Notes: generated by a model from the sequence alone, not told the origin. DNA of 64,000 nucleotides from Vibrio sp. SCSIO 43137 (GCF_028201475.1 NZ_CP116383.1:1798001-1862000), one strand, 5' to 3'. Counted from the stretch's first letter, positions 9,830 to 17,069 are shown. A program made the numbers and translations.

Positions 9830-9917
9830 TGGAGCGACACACGAGGTTCCCTTCTCTTGAACATAAGGCGTGACCTCAACCTTGGCAAGGTTGGACTCTA
9901 CCAACTGAGCAAGAGCC
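9830..9917 (-). pseudogene. tRNA-Gly pseudogene, copy 1
   Basis: Anticodon arm (CAACC-TTGCCAA-GGTTG, anticodon GCC), D-arm and the 3' end (CGTGTGTCGCTCCA) match the intact tRNA-Gly. The T-arm is replaced by an unrelated ~20-base segment and the 5' acceptor strand reads GGCTCTT, which does not pair with the 3' strand GTGTCGC. It should not fold as a tRNA. Confidence 0.7.
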
Positions 9918-10072
9918 TTGAAATGGGTACATAGCAAAAAGCCCGACCATTTCTGAGCGGGCTTTTCTAATTTGGAGAGTCGCGGCCGGCTGCGGACACG
10001 AGGTTCCTCGTGCATTCAATAATTTGCTTGAAGCAAAAAGACCCCAAGATTTCTGTCGGGGTCTTTTCAAAT

Positions 10073-10160
<88 letters not shown>

Positions 10161-10216
10161 TTGAAATGAGTACATAGTAAAAAACCCGACCATTGCTGAT
10201 CGGGTTTTCTTGAATT

Positions 10217-10292
10217 TGGAGCGACACACGAGGTTCGAACTCGTGACCTCAACCTTGGCAAGGTTGCGCTCTACCAACTGAGCTAGTGTCGC
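10217..10292 (-). tRNA. tRNA-Gly (anticodon GCC)
   Basis: 76 nt including CCA. Acceptor GCGACAC pairs with GTGTCGC, D-arm AGCTCAGTTGGTAGAGC, anticodon loop TTGCCAA, T-arm CGAGTTCGAACCTCG, 3' CTCCA. The only intact member of the decayed array. It lies downstream of the prophage relative to the host tRNA promoter at 55823-55850. Confidence 0.95.
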
Positions 10293-10303
10293 AAATTTTT
10301 GTA

Positions 10304-10390
10304 GATGGTGCCCCGGGCCGGAATTGATGGTCCGACATTTCGGCCGGCCTGCCCGATGGCGAGTTTTATATCTCAAAGAGATAATTGTAG
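10304..10390 (-). pseudogene. tRNA-Leu 3' remnant
   Basis: Begins with the same GATGGTGCCCCGGGCCGG sequence (minus-strand 3' end with CCA) as the tRNA-Leu fragment at 10392, but the T-arm is lost after about 28 bases. Another relic of the decayed Gly-Leu array. Confidence 0.5.
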
Positions 10391-10391
10391 A

Positions 10392-10453
10392 TGGTGCCCC
10401 GGGCCGGACTTGAACCGGCACAGCGCGAACGCCGAGGGATTTTAAATCCCTTG
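10392..10453 (-). pseudogene. tRNA-Leu(UAA), 3' part cut by prophage
   Basis: From the 3' CCA end this has the acceptor strand, T-arm (CCGGTTCAAGTCCGG), variable arm and the anticodon stem-loop of a tRNA-Leu(UAA), then breaks into phage sequence right after the att core. Joined to 55605-55629 it gives a normal 87-nt tRNA-Leu with a pairing acceptor stem (GCCCTGG/CCGGGGC). The phage side does not restore a D-arm or 5' acceptor, so the gene is destroyed. Confidence 0.88.
10436..10453. other. attL core
   Basis: GGGATTTTAAATCCCTTG, identical over 18 bp to 55587-55604. It covers the anticodon stem-loop of the tRNA-Leu, a usual target for phage tyrosine recombinases. Confidence 0.93.
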
Positions 10454-10592
10454 CATGTCACAGTACCTAGATAAATCAATGGGTTACAAGCCGTGTGACA
10501 TCCCTTTGTGACAGGACGTGCTCGCTTGTGACATCCTCTGTGACATCGTAAGTGAGTGACTATTTATGCCCTCATCCTCTCATGTCACACAC
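10454..10592. promoter_or_regulatory. Candidate integrase arm-type sites
   Basis: Six copies of a TGTGACA(T) octamer-like word in both orientations (CATGTCACA at 10454, GTGTGACATCC at ~10494, TTGTGACAGG at ~10508, TTGTGACATCC at ~10527, CTGTGACATCG at ~10540, CATGTCACAC at ~10579) lie beside the att core on the integrase side only. Such clusters are typical of phage integrase arm sites. Function is inferred. Confidence 0.55.
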
Positions 10593-10612
10593 AAGGGATT
10601 TTCTTTGTGAAG

Positions 10613-10642
10613 GCAAAATAAAAGGCCACCGAAGCAGCCTTC
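10613..10642 (-). terminator. Terminator after phage tRNA-Leu
   Basis: On the minus strand AAGGCTGC-TTCG-GTGGCCTT, an eight-pair stem closed by a UUCG tetraloop, followed by TTTATTTT. It begins 8 bp after the tRNA 3' end. Confidence 0.85.
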
Positions 10643-10649
10643 TGTAAGA

Positions 10650-10734
10650 TGGTGCGACTACCCAGAATCGAACTGGGACGGCCTAAGCCGAGAGATTTTA
10701 AATCTCTTGTGTCTACCTATTCCACCATAGTCGC
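10650..10734 (-). tRNA. Phage tRNA-Leu (anticodon UAA)
   Basis: 85 nt with encoded CCA. Perfect 7-bp acceptor (GCGACTA/TAGTCGC), long variable arm as expected for leucine, T-arm CCCAGTTCGATTCTGGG, anticodon loop TTTAAAA with anticodon TAA. It has the same anticodon as the host tRNA-Leu destroyed by integration. The anticodon stem differs from the att core by compensating changes (GAG/CTC in place of GGG/CCC), which keeps the tRNA fold but removes identity to the recombination core. Own promoter and terminator are present. Confidence 0.95.
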
Positions 10735-10753
10735 GTCTTGTCTCTGGGTGCGG

Positions 10754-10782
10754 ATATTAAGTCGCTCCGAAACAAACATCAA
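10754..10782 (-). promoter_or_regulatory. Sigma70 promoter for phage tRNA-Leu
   Basis: TTGATG (10782-10777), 17-bp spacer, TAATAT (10759-10754) on the minus strand, placing the start about 10-15 bp upstream of the tRNA. No operator palindrome overlaps it, so it should be active in the lysogen. Confidence 0.65.
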
Positions 10783-10818
10783 GCATTATTTAATGGAATT
10801 GAATCAAGTGGTTGCTTT

Positions 10819-11964
10819 CTAAGCTTGGACGGTTGCTAAACGCTCAGTCAGTCTTTGAAGGTAGGCTTCACGTTCTGCCGTACGCGCTTCCTGCTCTGCT
10901 CTGGTATCAGCTACGCGCTGCATTGTGTCGCGTAAGGCTGTAGGCTCAAGGTGTGTATAACGGTCTGCCATCTGAATAGTCTTATGTCCCATCCACAGCT
11001 TACGTTCGTCGACGGATGCTCCGCCCTGAGCTAAACGTGTGCTCTTAGTATGTCGCATACTGTGAGGTACAAAGTCCTTTTCATGCTCAAGGCCTAGCTC
11101 TCTACGCATTCTGCGCCATCTGGCCGACACCTTGTCTCTCGTCAGATAAGCGAAAGGACTATCGTCACCTCTGACATATCTCTGGTACAGAATGACTACT
11201 ATGTGTTCTTCAAGCGGTATCGTTCGGTTCACCTTGGTCTTGTTCATGTAGGCTGGTATATGAAACTCACCTTCAACGAAGTTACACATCTCCCACGTTG
11301 AGTCGGTTAACTCACTAACCCGACAGCCTGTGTACAGGGCAAGCGTGATGAAGTCAGCCATATCGTTATCACCTGTGCCTCTAAAGTACTCGACCATCTT
11401 AGCTTCCAGTTCATAACTAATGACAAAGTCACGCATGTTATCAAGCTGTGGTTTACTCACCTTCGGCAGTACTTCTAGTACACCTAGCTCTTGGCATTCA
11501 ACGAGTAGTTGATTGAGTGCGCTCATCTTGTTGCGGATAGTGGCTGGCTTATTACCTCTGGTCTCCTTGAGGTGACTCATGTATAGCTTCAAGGCTAGTG
11601 ATGTGATTTCGTTAGGGTCTTTATCGTTACCGAAGTAAGCAAGAGCTTCTTCTGCGTGCTTCTTAGACTTCTTCCAATCTCTGTTAGAGCAGCCCTCGTA
11701 CCATTTATCTGTGCAGAGGTTCGTGTAAGCGTGGTGTAGTGCTCCCTTCGCTCTAATACGTATCTGAGCTTTAAGTTGCGCCTCTTCCTCTTTATCCTTA
11801 ACGATGTCACCCAGTTCTATGAGAGCGCACTCGATAGCGCCGTCCCTCGTAGGTCGCTGCCTCTGGATGCGCTTCTCGTCTTTATAAAAAGAGACCTGCC
11901 AAGACGAACCACGCTGTCTCAGTGCAATTCCGAGACGCTTTAGTTTCTCTTCTAGTTCAGACAT
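10819..11964 (-). CDS. int: Tyrosine-recombinase integrase
   Basis: 381 aa. The catalytic domain in the C-terminal half has the expected residues: Arg in LYTGCRVSEL, Lys in the NKTKVNRTIPL strand, H-x-x-R in HSMRHTKSTR, His in MGHKTI and the nucleophile Tyr in ADRYTHL. The N-terminal third carries a SAM-like core-binding part. It lies next to attL with the phage tRNA-Leu between, and directs integration into the tRNA-Leu(UAA) anticodon arm. Its start overlaps the end of the ParE-like gene by 8 bp, so the two are translationally linked. In the phage map it belongs to the early block just upstream of attP and the RNA polymerase gene. Confidence 0.96.
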   Translation of the reverse strand: MSELEEKLKRLGIALRQRGSSWQVSFYKDEKRIQRQRPTRDGAIECALIELGDIVKDKEEEAQLKAQIRIRAKGALHHAYTNLCTDKWYEGCSNRDWKKSKKHAEEALAYFGNDKDPNEITSLALKLYMSHLKETRGNKPATIRNKMSALNQLLVECQELGVLEVLPKVSKPQLDNMRDFVISYELEAKMVEYFRGTGDNDMADFITLALYTGCRVSELTDSTWEMCNFVEGEFHIPAYMNKTKVNRTIPLEEHIVVILYQRYVRGDDSPFAYLTRDKVSARWRRMRRELGLEHEKDFVPHSMRHTKSTRLAQGGASVDERKLWMGHKTIQMADRYTHLEPTALRDTMQRVADTRAEQEARTAEREAYLQRLTERLATVQA

Positions 11965-12154
11965 ATCGGTTATACCTCTCGTGCGTCAGTAGCTCCCAAC
12001 AAGAGCCACGGTTTAACAGTCGGTAGTTGTAGTTGACTTTGATTGATAAGAATCCAGACTCCCTCAGCTTCCTTGGGTTCTGGGTGTTTAGCATGTGATG
12101 TGCTTTTTGAATGATTGCAGATTTGCAACCCTTGGGAATTCGTATTGTACTCAC
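11957..12154 (-). CDS. Small ParE-like phage protein
   Basis: 65 aa, GTG start at 12154. The body resembles short ParE/RelE-fold phage proteins: a helix-rich N-terminus, then LRESGFLSIKVNYNYRLLNR and a C-terminal WELLTHERYNRYV strand and tail. No antitoxin-like partner is adjacent, so toxicity is not implied. The GTG codon lies inside the palindrome at 12149-12162, which means a bound repressor would sit on the translation start; if transcription begins at the TACAAT box overlapping the codon, a later near-cognate start would be needed. It overlaps int by 8 bp. Confidence 0.5.
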   Translation of the reverse strand: MSTIRIPKGCKSAIIQKAHHMLNTQNPRKLRESGFLSIKVNYNYRLLNRGSCWELLTHERYNRYV

Positions 12155-12162
12155 TTGTGAGC
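12149..12162. promoter_or_regulatory. Operator-like palindrome 1
   Basis: ACTCACTTGTGAGC, preceded by GTATTGT; on the minus strand this reads GTGAGTACAAT, so a -10-like TACAAT abuts the palindrome. It heads the ParE-like/int unit. Same family as the sites at 16126, 17054, 17344, 52543 and 55470. Confidence 0.65.
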
Positions 12163-12205
12163 CTCTCCACCGAAAGAAACAGCTACCCTTAGCTGCTCCT
12201 CCCGT

Positions 12206-12565
12206 TTACTTGTTGAATACCTCTTGTAGTTTACGAGCCACCTCAATACCCTTCTCTGTCAAGGCTAGGTACTTAAAGCGGTGGTTCTCTGGGTCTAGTT
12301 CCCAGTGACACAATCCGAAGCCCTCTTCCTTGGGAGACTTCCGGTCGGTCAACAGACGGCAATGACGTGAGCCTGCCGCCTTACTTACGTTGTACTTCTC
12401 ATGTACGTAGTTGGCCGAGACGCTTAGTGCTGGCTGGTTAATGACATCACAAAGCACCATCATGGTTACTGGATGCACCTCCGAGTGAACTATCTCTCGG
12501 AATGCGTTTAACTGCTTAGTTAATTTCAATACTGCTGTCGAGTTTAACCTCGGTAATTCGCTCAT
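12206..12565 (-). CDS. Winged-helix (MarR-like) phage regulator
   Basis: 119 aa from ATG 12565, which has GGAG nine bases upstream; an earlier ATG at 12580 overlaps that site. The protein has a helical N-terminus (LNSTAVLKLTKQLNAF), a helix-turn-helix (SVSANYVHEKYNVSKAAGSR, then HCRLLTDR) and a wing (HWELDPENHRFKYLALTEKG), the MarR arrangement. It is the best candidate in the prophage for the protein that binds the repeated TGCTCAC/GTGAGCA palindromes, but that link is inference. It lies between the DGQHR gene and the ParE-like/int unit. Confidence 0.7.
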   Translation of the reverse strand: MSELPRLNSTAVLKLTKQLNAFREIVHSEVHPVTMMVLCDVINQPALSVSANYVHEKYNVSKAAGSRHCRLLTDRKSPKEEGFGLCHWELDPENHRFKYLALTEKGIEVARKLQEVFNK

Positions 12566-12779
12566 AACTATTGACTCCAACGAAACACCCGTATCCGTTG
12601 TCTATCACAGGGTGTCCACTTTTCTTATATAAAACAATCTCTTCAGGGTCTACTACGAACCATGTTGTTGAACCATTAAGGTTCTGCGCATTATACACTT
12701 CGTTGTCTGTTGCACAAGGCAAAACTAGCTCACTAACGAGCACATTAATGGTATAGGTGTTTAAATCTACTGCTTTCAT
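12516..12779 (-). CDS. Hypothetical early phage protein, 87 aa
   Basis: Small acidic protein with no family I recognise. Beta-rich sequence with a WFVVDPEEIVLYKKSG core. Its 3' end overlaps the start of the winged-helix regulator by about 50 bp, so they are probably cotranscribed. The start ATG has only a weak purine stretch upstream. Confidence 0.6.
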   Translation of the reverse strand: MKAVDLNTYTINVLVSELVLPCATDNEVYNAQNLNGSTTWFVVDPEEIVLYKKSGHPVIDNGYGCFVGVNSYERITEVKLDSSIEIN

Positions 12780-12857
12780 CTTACTTACTTATATTCTTTT
12801 AGGTTCGCGGTAGTGCCAATGACACTGGGGAGACGGCTAAGCGCCTCCCTCATTGAA

Positions 12858-14276
12858 TTACGCGGCCTGCTCTGCTTTATACTCTTTGGAGAGCTTGCGG
12901 ATAGACGATAGCTTAGTTGCTTGTACATCCGTTAAGTTCTTCTCCAAGTAATCAGACAAAGAAGCTGCGTCCGTAATACCTAACTCGTCAACGATGCGTC
13001 CTACCTTAAGCAAGTATGCGTCATACTCGTTCTTGGTAAAGCCGAACGGAAAAGCCTCCCCTGCGCTTGGGGACGTTTCGGCTTGCTCATTGGTGTCAGT
13101 ACCCTGCTCTGCCATGGTGAAAGGAGCACTTGCGGTCTCTTGAGGTTGTGCCTCCTCTTGAGACTCTATTCCAGCAAGCTTGTCCTCTGCAACTTGGTTG
13201 TCCTTTGGTAGCGGGATACCCATCGCTGTGAGCCACAGGTTAACAGCTAGGTTCTTGTCGCGTTTATTCGCCTTCGTGTGACCATCAGCACGATTGATAA
13301 TCCTATCGTACCAATATGATTTAACCAGACGTTCCTCATTCTCACCCATGTTACGTATCAGCTCGCAAGCCTTCTCAACGTTACCTTCGACATGTTTCAG
13401 AACAACCGCCGTTGTCATGCCTACGACATTTAACATCACGGTTTGTGTGGTTATATACCTCTCACGGTGCTCCTGAGCGCCAAGGTCGGAGAGCATACCA
13501 AAACCGAGAGGTTCGTTCCAAGCCTCCCAAAGAGCTTTTACTCCATTAATGACAATTTGCTCAGTTAATTTGTTGGATTTGTGAGAGCAATCGCTTACGC
13601 CATCCATTAGTAATTTCTTATCTATCATCATCTTAGTAGCATCTTTGATAGCTTTAATGGAGAAGCAGTAGCCACTCCCTCCCGTTACGTTGTTCTTCTC
13701 GTAATCGGTTAGGTCACTGAAGAAGTCCACCTCACGTGCTAAGGTTACAGCTAGTTGCGACAGAGGGTCGCGGTGGTCATACACCGTCGTGATAGCGCCT
13801 GTTGGCTTCTTGGTGTTACTGTTGATATCAGCGAAGGCCTGCTGTCGCTCTGCCAGTGTCAGCTCTGGGTACAGTAGGATGCTGACCGTATCACTTAAGT
13901 TCTCGCACGCTTCGACTACCTGAATGATGCCTGACGCACGGTGCTGACCATCAAACAGATGAATAGTAGCGTCCATAGGTATGATTGCCTTACCTACGTT
14001 CGGTAGCCCTCCGGCCTCTTCAAAGTCAATCTTGTTGACCGTACCCGTAAGCGTCGGGATGACATAGAACGAATCAGCGTTATGAGCCGCCTCAATGTAC
14101 TGTGCTATCTTCTTGGCTCTTGGTAGCTCAACCTCACGCTGGCTACGGCTCAAGACATCACCATCGTCGAACGCTGTGACTCTCTTAAGTATCTTCATCG
14201 GGATACTAAGTTGAATGTACGGACGGCCTGCTTGAATGCCTCGTGTTGCTGGTAGTTCGAAGTTAAAGTCTTGCAT
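12858..14276 (-). CDS. DndB-like DGQHR-domain protein
   Basis: 472 aa. The diagnostic FDGQHRASGI motif lies near residue 110, followed by the family segment QQAFADINSNTKKPTGA; the N-terminal part (YIQLSIPMKILKRVTAF...) also fits DGQHR proteins. DndB represses and modulates the dnd phosphorothioation operon; other DGQHR members occur in DNA-modification and defence loci. There is no dndACDE set here, so it cannot make phosphorothioate DNA alone. A phage copy in the early region next to an antirestriction gene suggests interference with a host Dnd/Ssp-type system, or use as a regulator; both are inference. The C-terminal ~150 residues contain an acidic, low-complexity linker and a charged helix. 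Start ATG has AAGGAG upstream. Confidence 0.82.
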   Translation of the reverse strand: MQDFNFELPATRGIQAGRPYIQLSIPMKILKRVTAFDDGDVLSRSQREVELPRAKKIAQYIEAAHNADSFYVIPTLTGTVNKIDFEEAGGLPNVGKAIIPMDATIHLFDGQHRASGIIQVVEACENLSDTVSILLYPELTLAERQQAFADINSNTKKPTGAITTVYDHRDPLSQLAVTLAREVDFFSDLTDYEKNNVTGGSGYCFSIKAIKDATKMMIDKKLLMDGVSDCSHKSNKLTEQIVINGVKALWEAWNEPLGFGMLSDLGAQEHRERYITTQTVMLNVVGMTTAVVLKHVEGNVEKACELIRNMGENEERLVKSYWYDRIINRADGHTKANKRDKNLAVNLWLTAMGIPLPKDNQVAEDKLAGIESQEEAQPQETASAPFTMAEQGTDTNEQAETSPSAGEAFPFGFTKNEYDAYLLKVGRIVDELGITDAASLSDYLEKNLTDVQATKLSSIRKLSKEYKAEQAA

Positions 14277-14287
14277 GGTGTTACTCC

Positions 14288-14821
14288 TTAGATTAATGCG
14301 TTAAGAACAGGGTGGTTAGCGAATAGTGGGTCTTGCTTAAGTAAGGCTATGGTTGTCTTGTAGAACTCGGTCAGGTTGCGCATTTGGATAAGCTCCATGT
14401 CATCACTACGTGACTCTGGTACTGGGTCGGGCGTCACCTCTTGTGCGGGTGCTGCCGTATCCTTTAGGCGGGTTAATTGGGTCGCCCAGATGTTAAGGGT
14501 ATGGGCTGACACGTTGTACATCTTAGAGACCTGCGCGACTGTGGCGTCGTCTTGCGCTAATGCTTGGATAGCGGCCTTCCGGTAACCTATGGGATACCCT
14601 TCCGTTCCCTTCACACCGAACAGCTTACGCATGCTGTAGTGCGGTATCTTACGGCATATCGTTAACTCACCTGTTCTAAACATCGCTAGACCTAACTCAA
14701 GCTCAGGCGTCTGGATACCGTGTAAGCGTGCGGTGGCTTCGATGCGTAGTTGATTCACTGTTGTAGCTGCCAGCTTTACTAAAGCGTCTCGTACCGCTTC
14801 AATGTTCTTTATTTGTTGCAT
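14288..14821 (-). CDS. Helix-turn-helix early phage protein
   Basis: 177 aa. A transposase-type/homeodomain-like helix-turn-helix is visible in the middle (GYRKAAIQALAQDDATVAQV, then SKMYNVSAHTLNIWATQL). The N-terminal part is helical, the C-terminal part is acidic and proline-rich. No catalytic domain is present, so it is a DNA-binding protein rather than a transposase. Located directly upstream (in transcription) of the DGQHR gene with 11 bp between, likely one operon. A second candidate for an early regulator. Confidence 0.65.
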   Translation of the reverse strand: MQQIKNIEAVRDALVKLAATTVNQLRIEATARLHGIQTPELELGLAMFRTGELTICRKIPHYSMRKLFGVKGTEGYPIGYRKAAIQALAQDDATVAQVSKMYNVSAHTLNIWATQLTRLKDTAAPAQEVTPDPVPESRSDDMELIQMRNLTEFYKTTIALLKQDPLFANHPVLNALI

Positions 14822-14826
14822 GGTTA

Positions 14827-14988
14827 TTACTCTTGATTCTTAAGGGTGCTTCGGGCTGTGCTCTGTGCGAATGCCCATAGTGATAGCGCCGCCTTACGGT
14901 CGCCGCGCTGTGATGCTGTAAGAGCGAGACGAGCAGAGCGCCTCGCAATGTTCATCCCTGTCTTATACCTAGTTAACCGCCTTCTCAT
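14827..14988 (-). CDS. Small basic early protein, 53 aa
   Basis: Start ATG at 14988, chosen because GGGGA lies upstream and the longer frame begins inside the previous gene. Arg/Ala-rich (MRRRLTRYKTGMNIARR) and likely nucleic-acid binding by charge only. Overlaps the preceding gene by 20 bp. Confidence 0.5.
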   Translation of the reverse strand: MRRRLTRYKTGMNIARRSARLALTASQRGDRKAALSLWAFAQSTARSTLKNQE

Positions 14989-15256
14989 TACGCAATCCCC
15001 GCGCTGCCTGTGGTAGATGAGGCTCATAGCCTAGTTCGATAAGCTGCACGCTCGTGACTTCCGTCTGGCTACCGTCGGTATGCTCAAGGTATGCACGCTT
15101 AAACTCACCGCCCACTCGTACTATCTTCAGTTCGCAGCCGCCACCCTTCCCGAAGACGTCCTCACCTACTATGGATTTAAGCTGTAGGCTACGCTCAAGG
15201 CTCGCGCCCATTGCCTGCGCTAGTCTCAGTCTTGCGTTAATATCGATGGTTCTCAT
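14969..15256 (-). CDS. Hypothetical early protein, 95 aa
   Basis: Start ATG 15256 with GGGAG eight bases upstream. Helix then beta-strand pattern with GGGCELKIVRVGGEFKRAYL. No family recognised. Overlaps its neighbours at both ends by a few bases. Confidence 0.6.
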   Translation of the reverse strand: MRTIDINARLRLAQAMGASLERSLQLKSIVGEDVFGKGGGCELKIVRVGGEFKRAYLEHTDGSQTEVTSVQLIELGYEPHLPQAARGLRNEKAVN

Positions 15257-15681
15257 TGGTTTGTCTCCCACTCTCTAAGGTTGCGATATACTTTCTTCAT
15301 CATTGTTGTTAACCAGTTCGGCTTAATACCGTCCGTTCCCCATCCGCCATACTTAAGGCCGGATAACTTGCAACACTCCTCGCGCTGCTCTTGGCTCATC
15401 ATGTGGAACATTTGCAGGGCTGCATCATCTGCCCACTCTGCGAAGGCCTTATCCAGCCATAGCAGGGAGTAAACGCCGATATCCATCAGCTCGACAGCCT
15501 TGTCTTTAATGCATTGCTCCGCGTACTCAACGGAGGCTTTATTGAACTTCGCCATGTGTGTAGCTCTCTTCTCGTAATTAAAAGCGGTAGCTCCTAGCGG
15601 GATACCTGAATGTGCGGTGATGAAAGAAGGCATATAGCCCTCTTCCACATCGAGCCGCTGTAGGAACAGCTCAAGACTCAT
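15253..15681 (-). CDS. Hypothetical early protein, 142 aa
   Basis: Starts in a TAATG overlap with the previous gene at 15681. Contains helical, Cys- and Trp-bearing segments (EECCKLSGLKYGGWGTDG). No family recognised. Part of the early minus-strand operon. Confidence 0.65.
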   Translation of the reverse strand: MSLELFLQRLDVEEGYMPSFITAHSGIPLGATAFNYEKRATHMAKFNKASVEYAEQCIKDKAVELMDIGVYSLLWLDKAFAEWADDAALQMFHMMSQEQREECCKLSGLKYGGWGTDGIKPNWLTTMMKKVYRNLREWETNQ

Positions 15682-15875
15682 TAAGCGCGTCTCCCGTAGG
15701 CCAGCGTGAAAGCGTCGCGCTTCGATACGGTCATAACTGAGCCGTCCTTGTGTCTGAGCTGAGCCTTACCTCTGCCCTTACTGATAACCACGACGGTCTG
15801 TCTGGTACGTACGCCTTGCGTTACTCTCAGTCTGTCGCGTAGCTCGTACAGCTCGCTTGCTGTTGCTTGTCTCAT
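15681..15875 (-). CDS. Small early protein, 64 aa
   Basis: Basic, with RVTQGVRTRQTVVVISKGRG and QLRHKDGSVMTVSKRD, a beta-rich small-domain pattern. Good Shine-Dalgarno (AAGGGG). Function unknown. Confidence 0.6.
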   Translation of the reverse strand: MRQATASELYELRDRLRVTQGVRTRQTVVVISKGRGKAQLRHKDGSVMTVSKRDAFTLAYGRRA

Positions 15876-15879
15876 GGTG

Positions 15880-16107
15880 TTACCCCTTATATTCGATGTA
15901 TCTTGAGATGGTGTGAATGTTGTCTCTGGTGAGCTTGATGCTGCATAGCTCCTCGTTACGCTTGCGGTAGTGCTCCGAGGTTCTGCATAGTCGCTCGTGT
16001 GTTGTCTCTATGGCCTGCTTTGTGCCTGCCTTGGGTTCACCCGCTACGGTTACGCAACAGGCGAACAGACAGAGAGCCAAGAGACTGTATTCAAAGGCTT
16101 GCTTCAT
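15880..16107 (-). CDS. Small exported early protein, 75 aa
   Basis: N-terminal hydrophobic segment (YSLLALCLFACCVTVAG) followed by a charged Cys-containing region (ERLCRTSEHYRKRNEELCS), so it is likely exported to the periplasm or membrane-anchored. Its start follows palindrome 2 and a leader (CACAATACACAAGGGAG) nearly identical to that of the ArdA-like gene, so the two have duplicated, co-regulated starts. Superinfection exclusion is one possibility; nothing in the sequence proves it. Confidence 0.6.
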   Translation of the reverse strand: MKQAFEYSLLALCLFACCVTVAGEPKAGTKQAIETTHERLCRTSEHYRKRNEELCSIKLTRDNIHTISRYIEYKG

Positions 16108-16125
16108 GTGCTCCCTTGTGTATTG

Positions 16126-16141
16126 TGCTCGGTTGTGAGCA
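16126..16141. promoter_or_regulatory. Operator-like palindrome 2
   Basis: TGCTCGGTTGTGAGCA between the ArdA-like gene and the exported small protein. On the minus strand a -10-like CACAAT directly follows it. Confidence 0.6.
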
Positions 16142-16148
16142 TGTATGG

Positions 16149-17030
16149 CTAGTGACTGAAGTAATGACCGTCATGCTCTGAGTAATCAAAGGATAACGAG
16201 CGGCCTAAGTGCTCCATGTCAATGTAAGGTCGGATGTTCTCCGGTATATCTCCCATCAGGCCGTTCTCGATGTGGTGGTCTGCTAGGTCTGTCTCATTCT
16301 CGAAGTGGCCAACATACTTTTCCTGTGCGTTCTCCCACTCACCGGAGTCATAACCTAGCGCAATGATAGCGTCCAGCACCTCTTCGTCTCCGCCTAGTTC
16401 CAGTGCCTTACCGTACTCCGTGAAGTCAAAAGACCATTCACTATAGAAGTGTCTGACTAGGCCGCCGTTGTGGTCTACTGGTTGCCAGTCTTGGTTCTTA
16501 GCCTGCTCAATGAATGACTCAGCAAGTCCGGCCTCTTCTCTCAGGTACTCCCACATATCACCCTCGTAGGACTCAACGATAACTTGAACGTCCATCCAGA
16601 AGTCATGCCCGTTCAGGCCGTACAACCTGAAACACACCATGCTATCTTCGTCGCATCTCAGCGCCTTAATAGCTTCGATAGCTGTGCACATGTCCGTGAT
16701 GCCTTCCTCTTCCTGCTCCTCAGTGATAAAGGCTTCAGGCGTATCAATCACCTCAGTGACTTTCTGTACCCACTCCTTACGTAAATCACGTGGGAGACCA
16801 TCAACATCGTCCGGTACAATGCTACGCACTGACTTACAGCCAACGTTCTGCCATGCGTCTTGCTCATACGCCTTGCCTGTGACGGTTATACCTCGACGCT
16901 CATCCTGTCGTGTGCGTCTGTACTGGACTACCTTGTCACCTGCTTCTGTCGTGGCTAATGCTAGCTCTAAGAACAAGGCTTCATGTTCAAAGGTCATTAG
17001 GCTATTACGGGCTGTTACTACTTGTCTCAT
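16149..17030 (-). CDS. ArdA-type antirestriction protein
   Basis: 293 aa and strongly acidic. The last ~60 residues match the ArdA C-terminal signature: NETDLADHHIENGLMGDIPE, then RPYIDMEHLGRSLSFDY and a final HDGHYF, as in ArdA proteins that mimic DNA and block type I restriction. The protein is longer than typical ArdA (~165 aa); the N-terminal ~110 residues are an extension of unknown role. It is the first minus-strand gene after the putative virion left end, the position that the DNA-mimic Ocr has in T7, consistent with immediate-early protection of entering DNA. Palindrome 3 and a CACAAT box lie just upstream. Confidence 0.75.
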   Translation of the reverse strand: MRQVVTARNSLMTFEHEALFLELALATTEAGDKVVQYRRTRQDERRGITVTGKAYEQDAWQNVGCKSVRSIVPDDVDGLPRDLRKEWVQKVTEVIDTPEAFITEEQEEEGITDMCTAIEAIKALRCDEDSMVCFRLYGLNGHDFWMDVQVIVESYEGDMWEYLREEAGLAESFIEQAKNQDWQPVDHNGGLVRHFYSEWSFDFTEYGKALELGGDEEVLDAIIALGYDSGEWENAQEKYVGHFENETDLADHHIENGLMGDIPENIRPYIDMEHLGRSLSFDYSEHDGHYFSH

Positions 17031-17053
17031 GGCTCATACTCCATTGTGTATTG

Positions 17054-17069
17054 TGCTCGTTAGTGAGCA
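17054..17069. promoter_or_regulatory. Operator-like palindrome 3
   Basis: TGCTCGTTAGTGAGCA, 24 bp upstream of the ArdA-like start; on the minus strand it runs into CACAAT and then the ribosome site GGAG. Confidence 0.62.

Noticed and set aside
11957..12580. ParE-like gene plus winged-helix gene as a toxin-antitoxin pair
   Set aside because: The regulator is MarR-like rather than an antitoxin fold, is not directly coupled to the ParE-like gene, and the operators it may bind are spread over the phage early region.
12858..14276. Complete phosphorothioation (dnd) system
   Set aside because: Only a DndB-like protein is present; no DndA, C, D or E homologues in the window.
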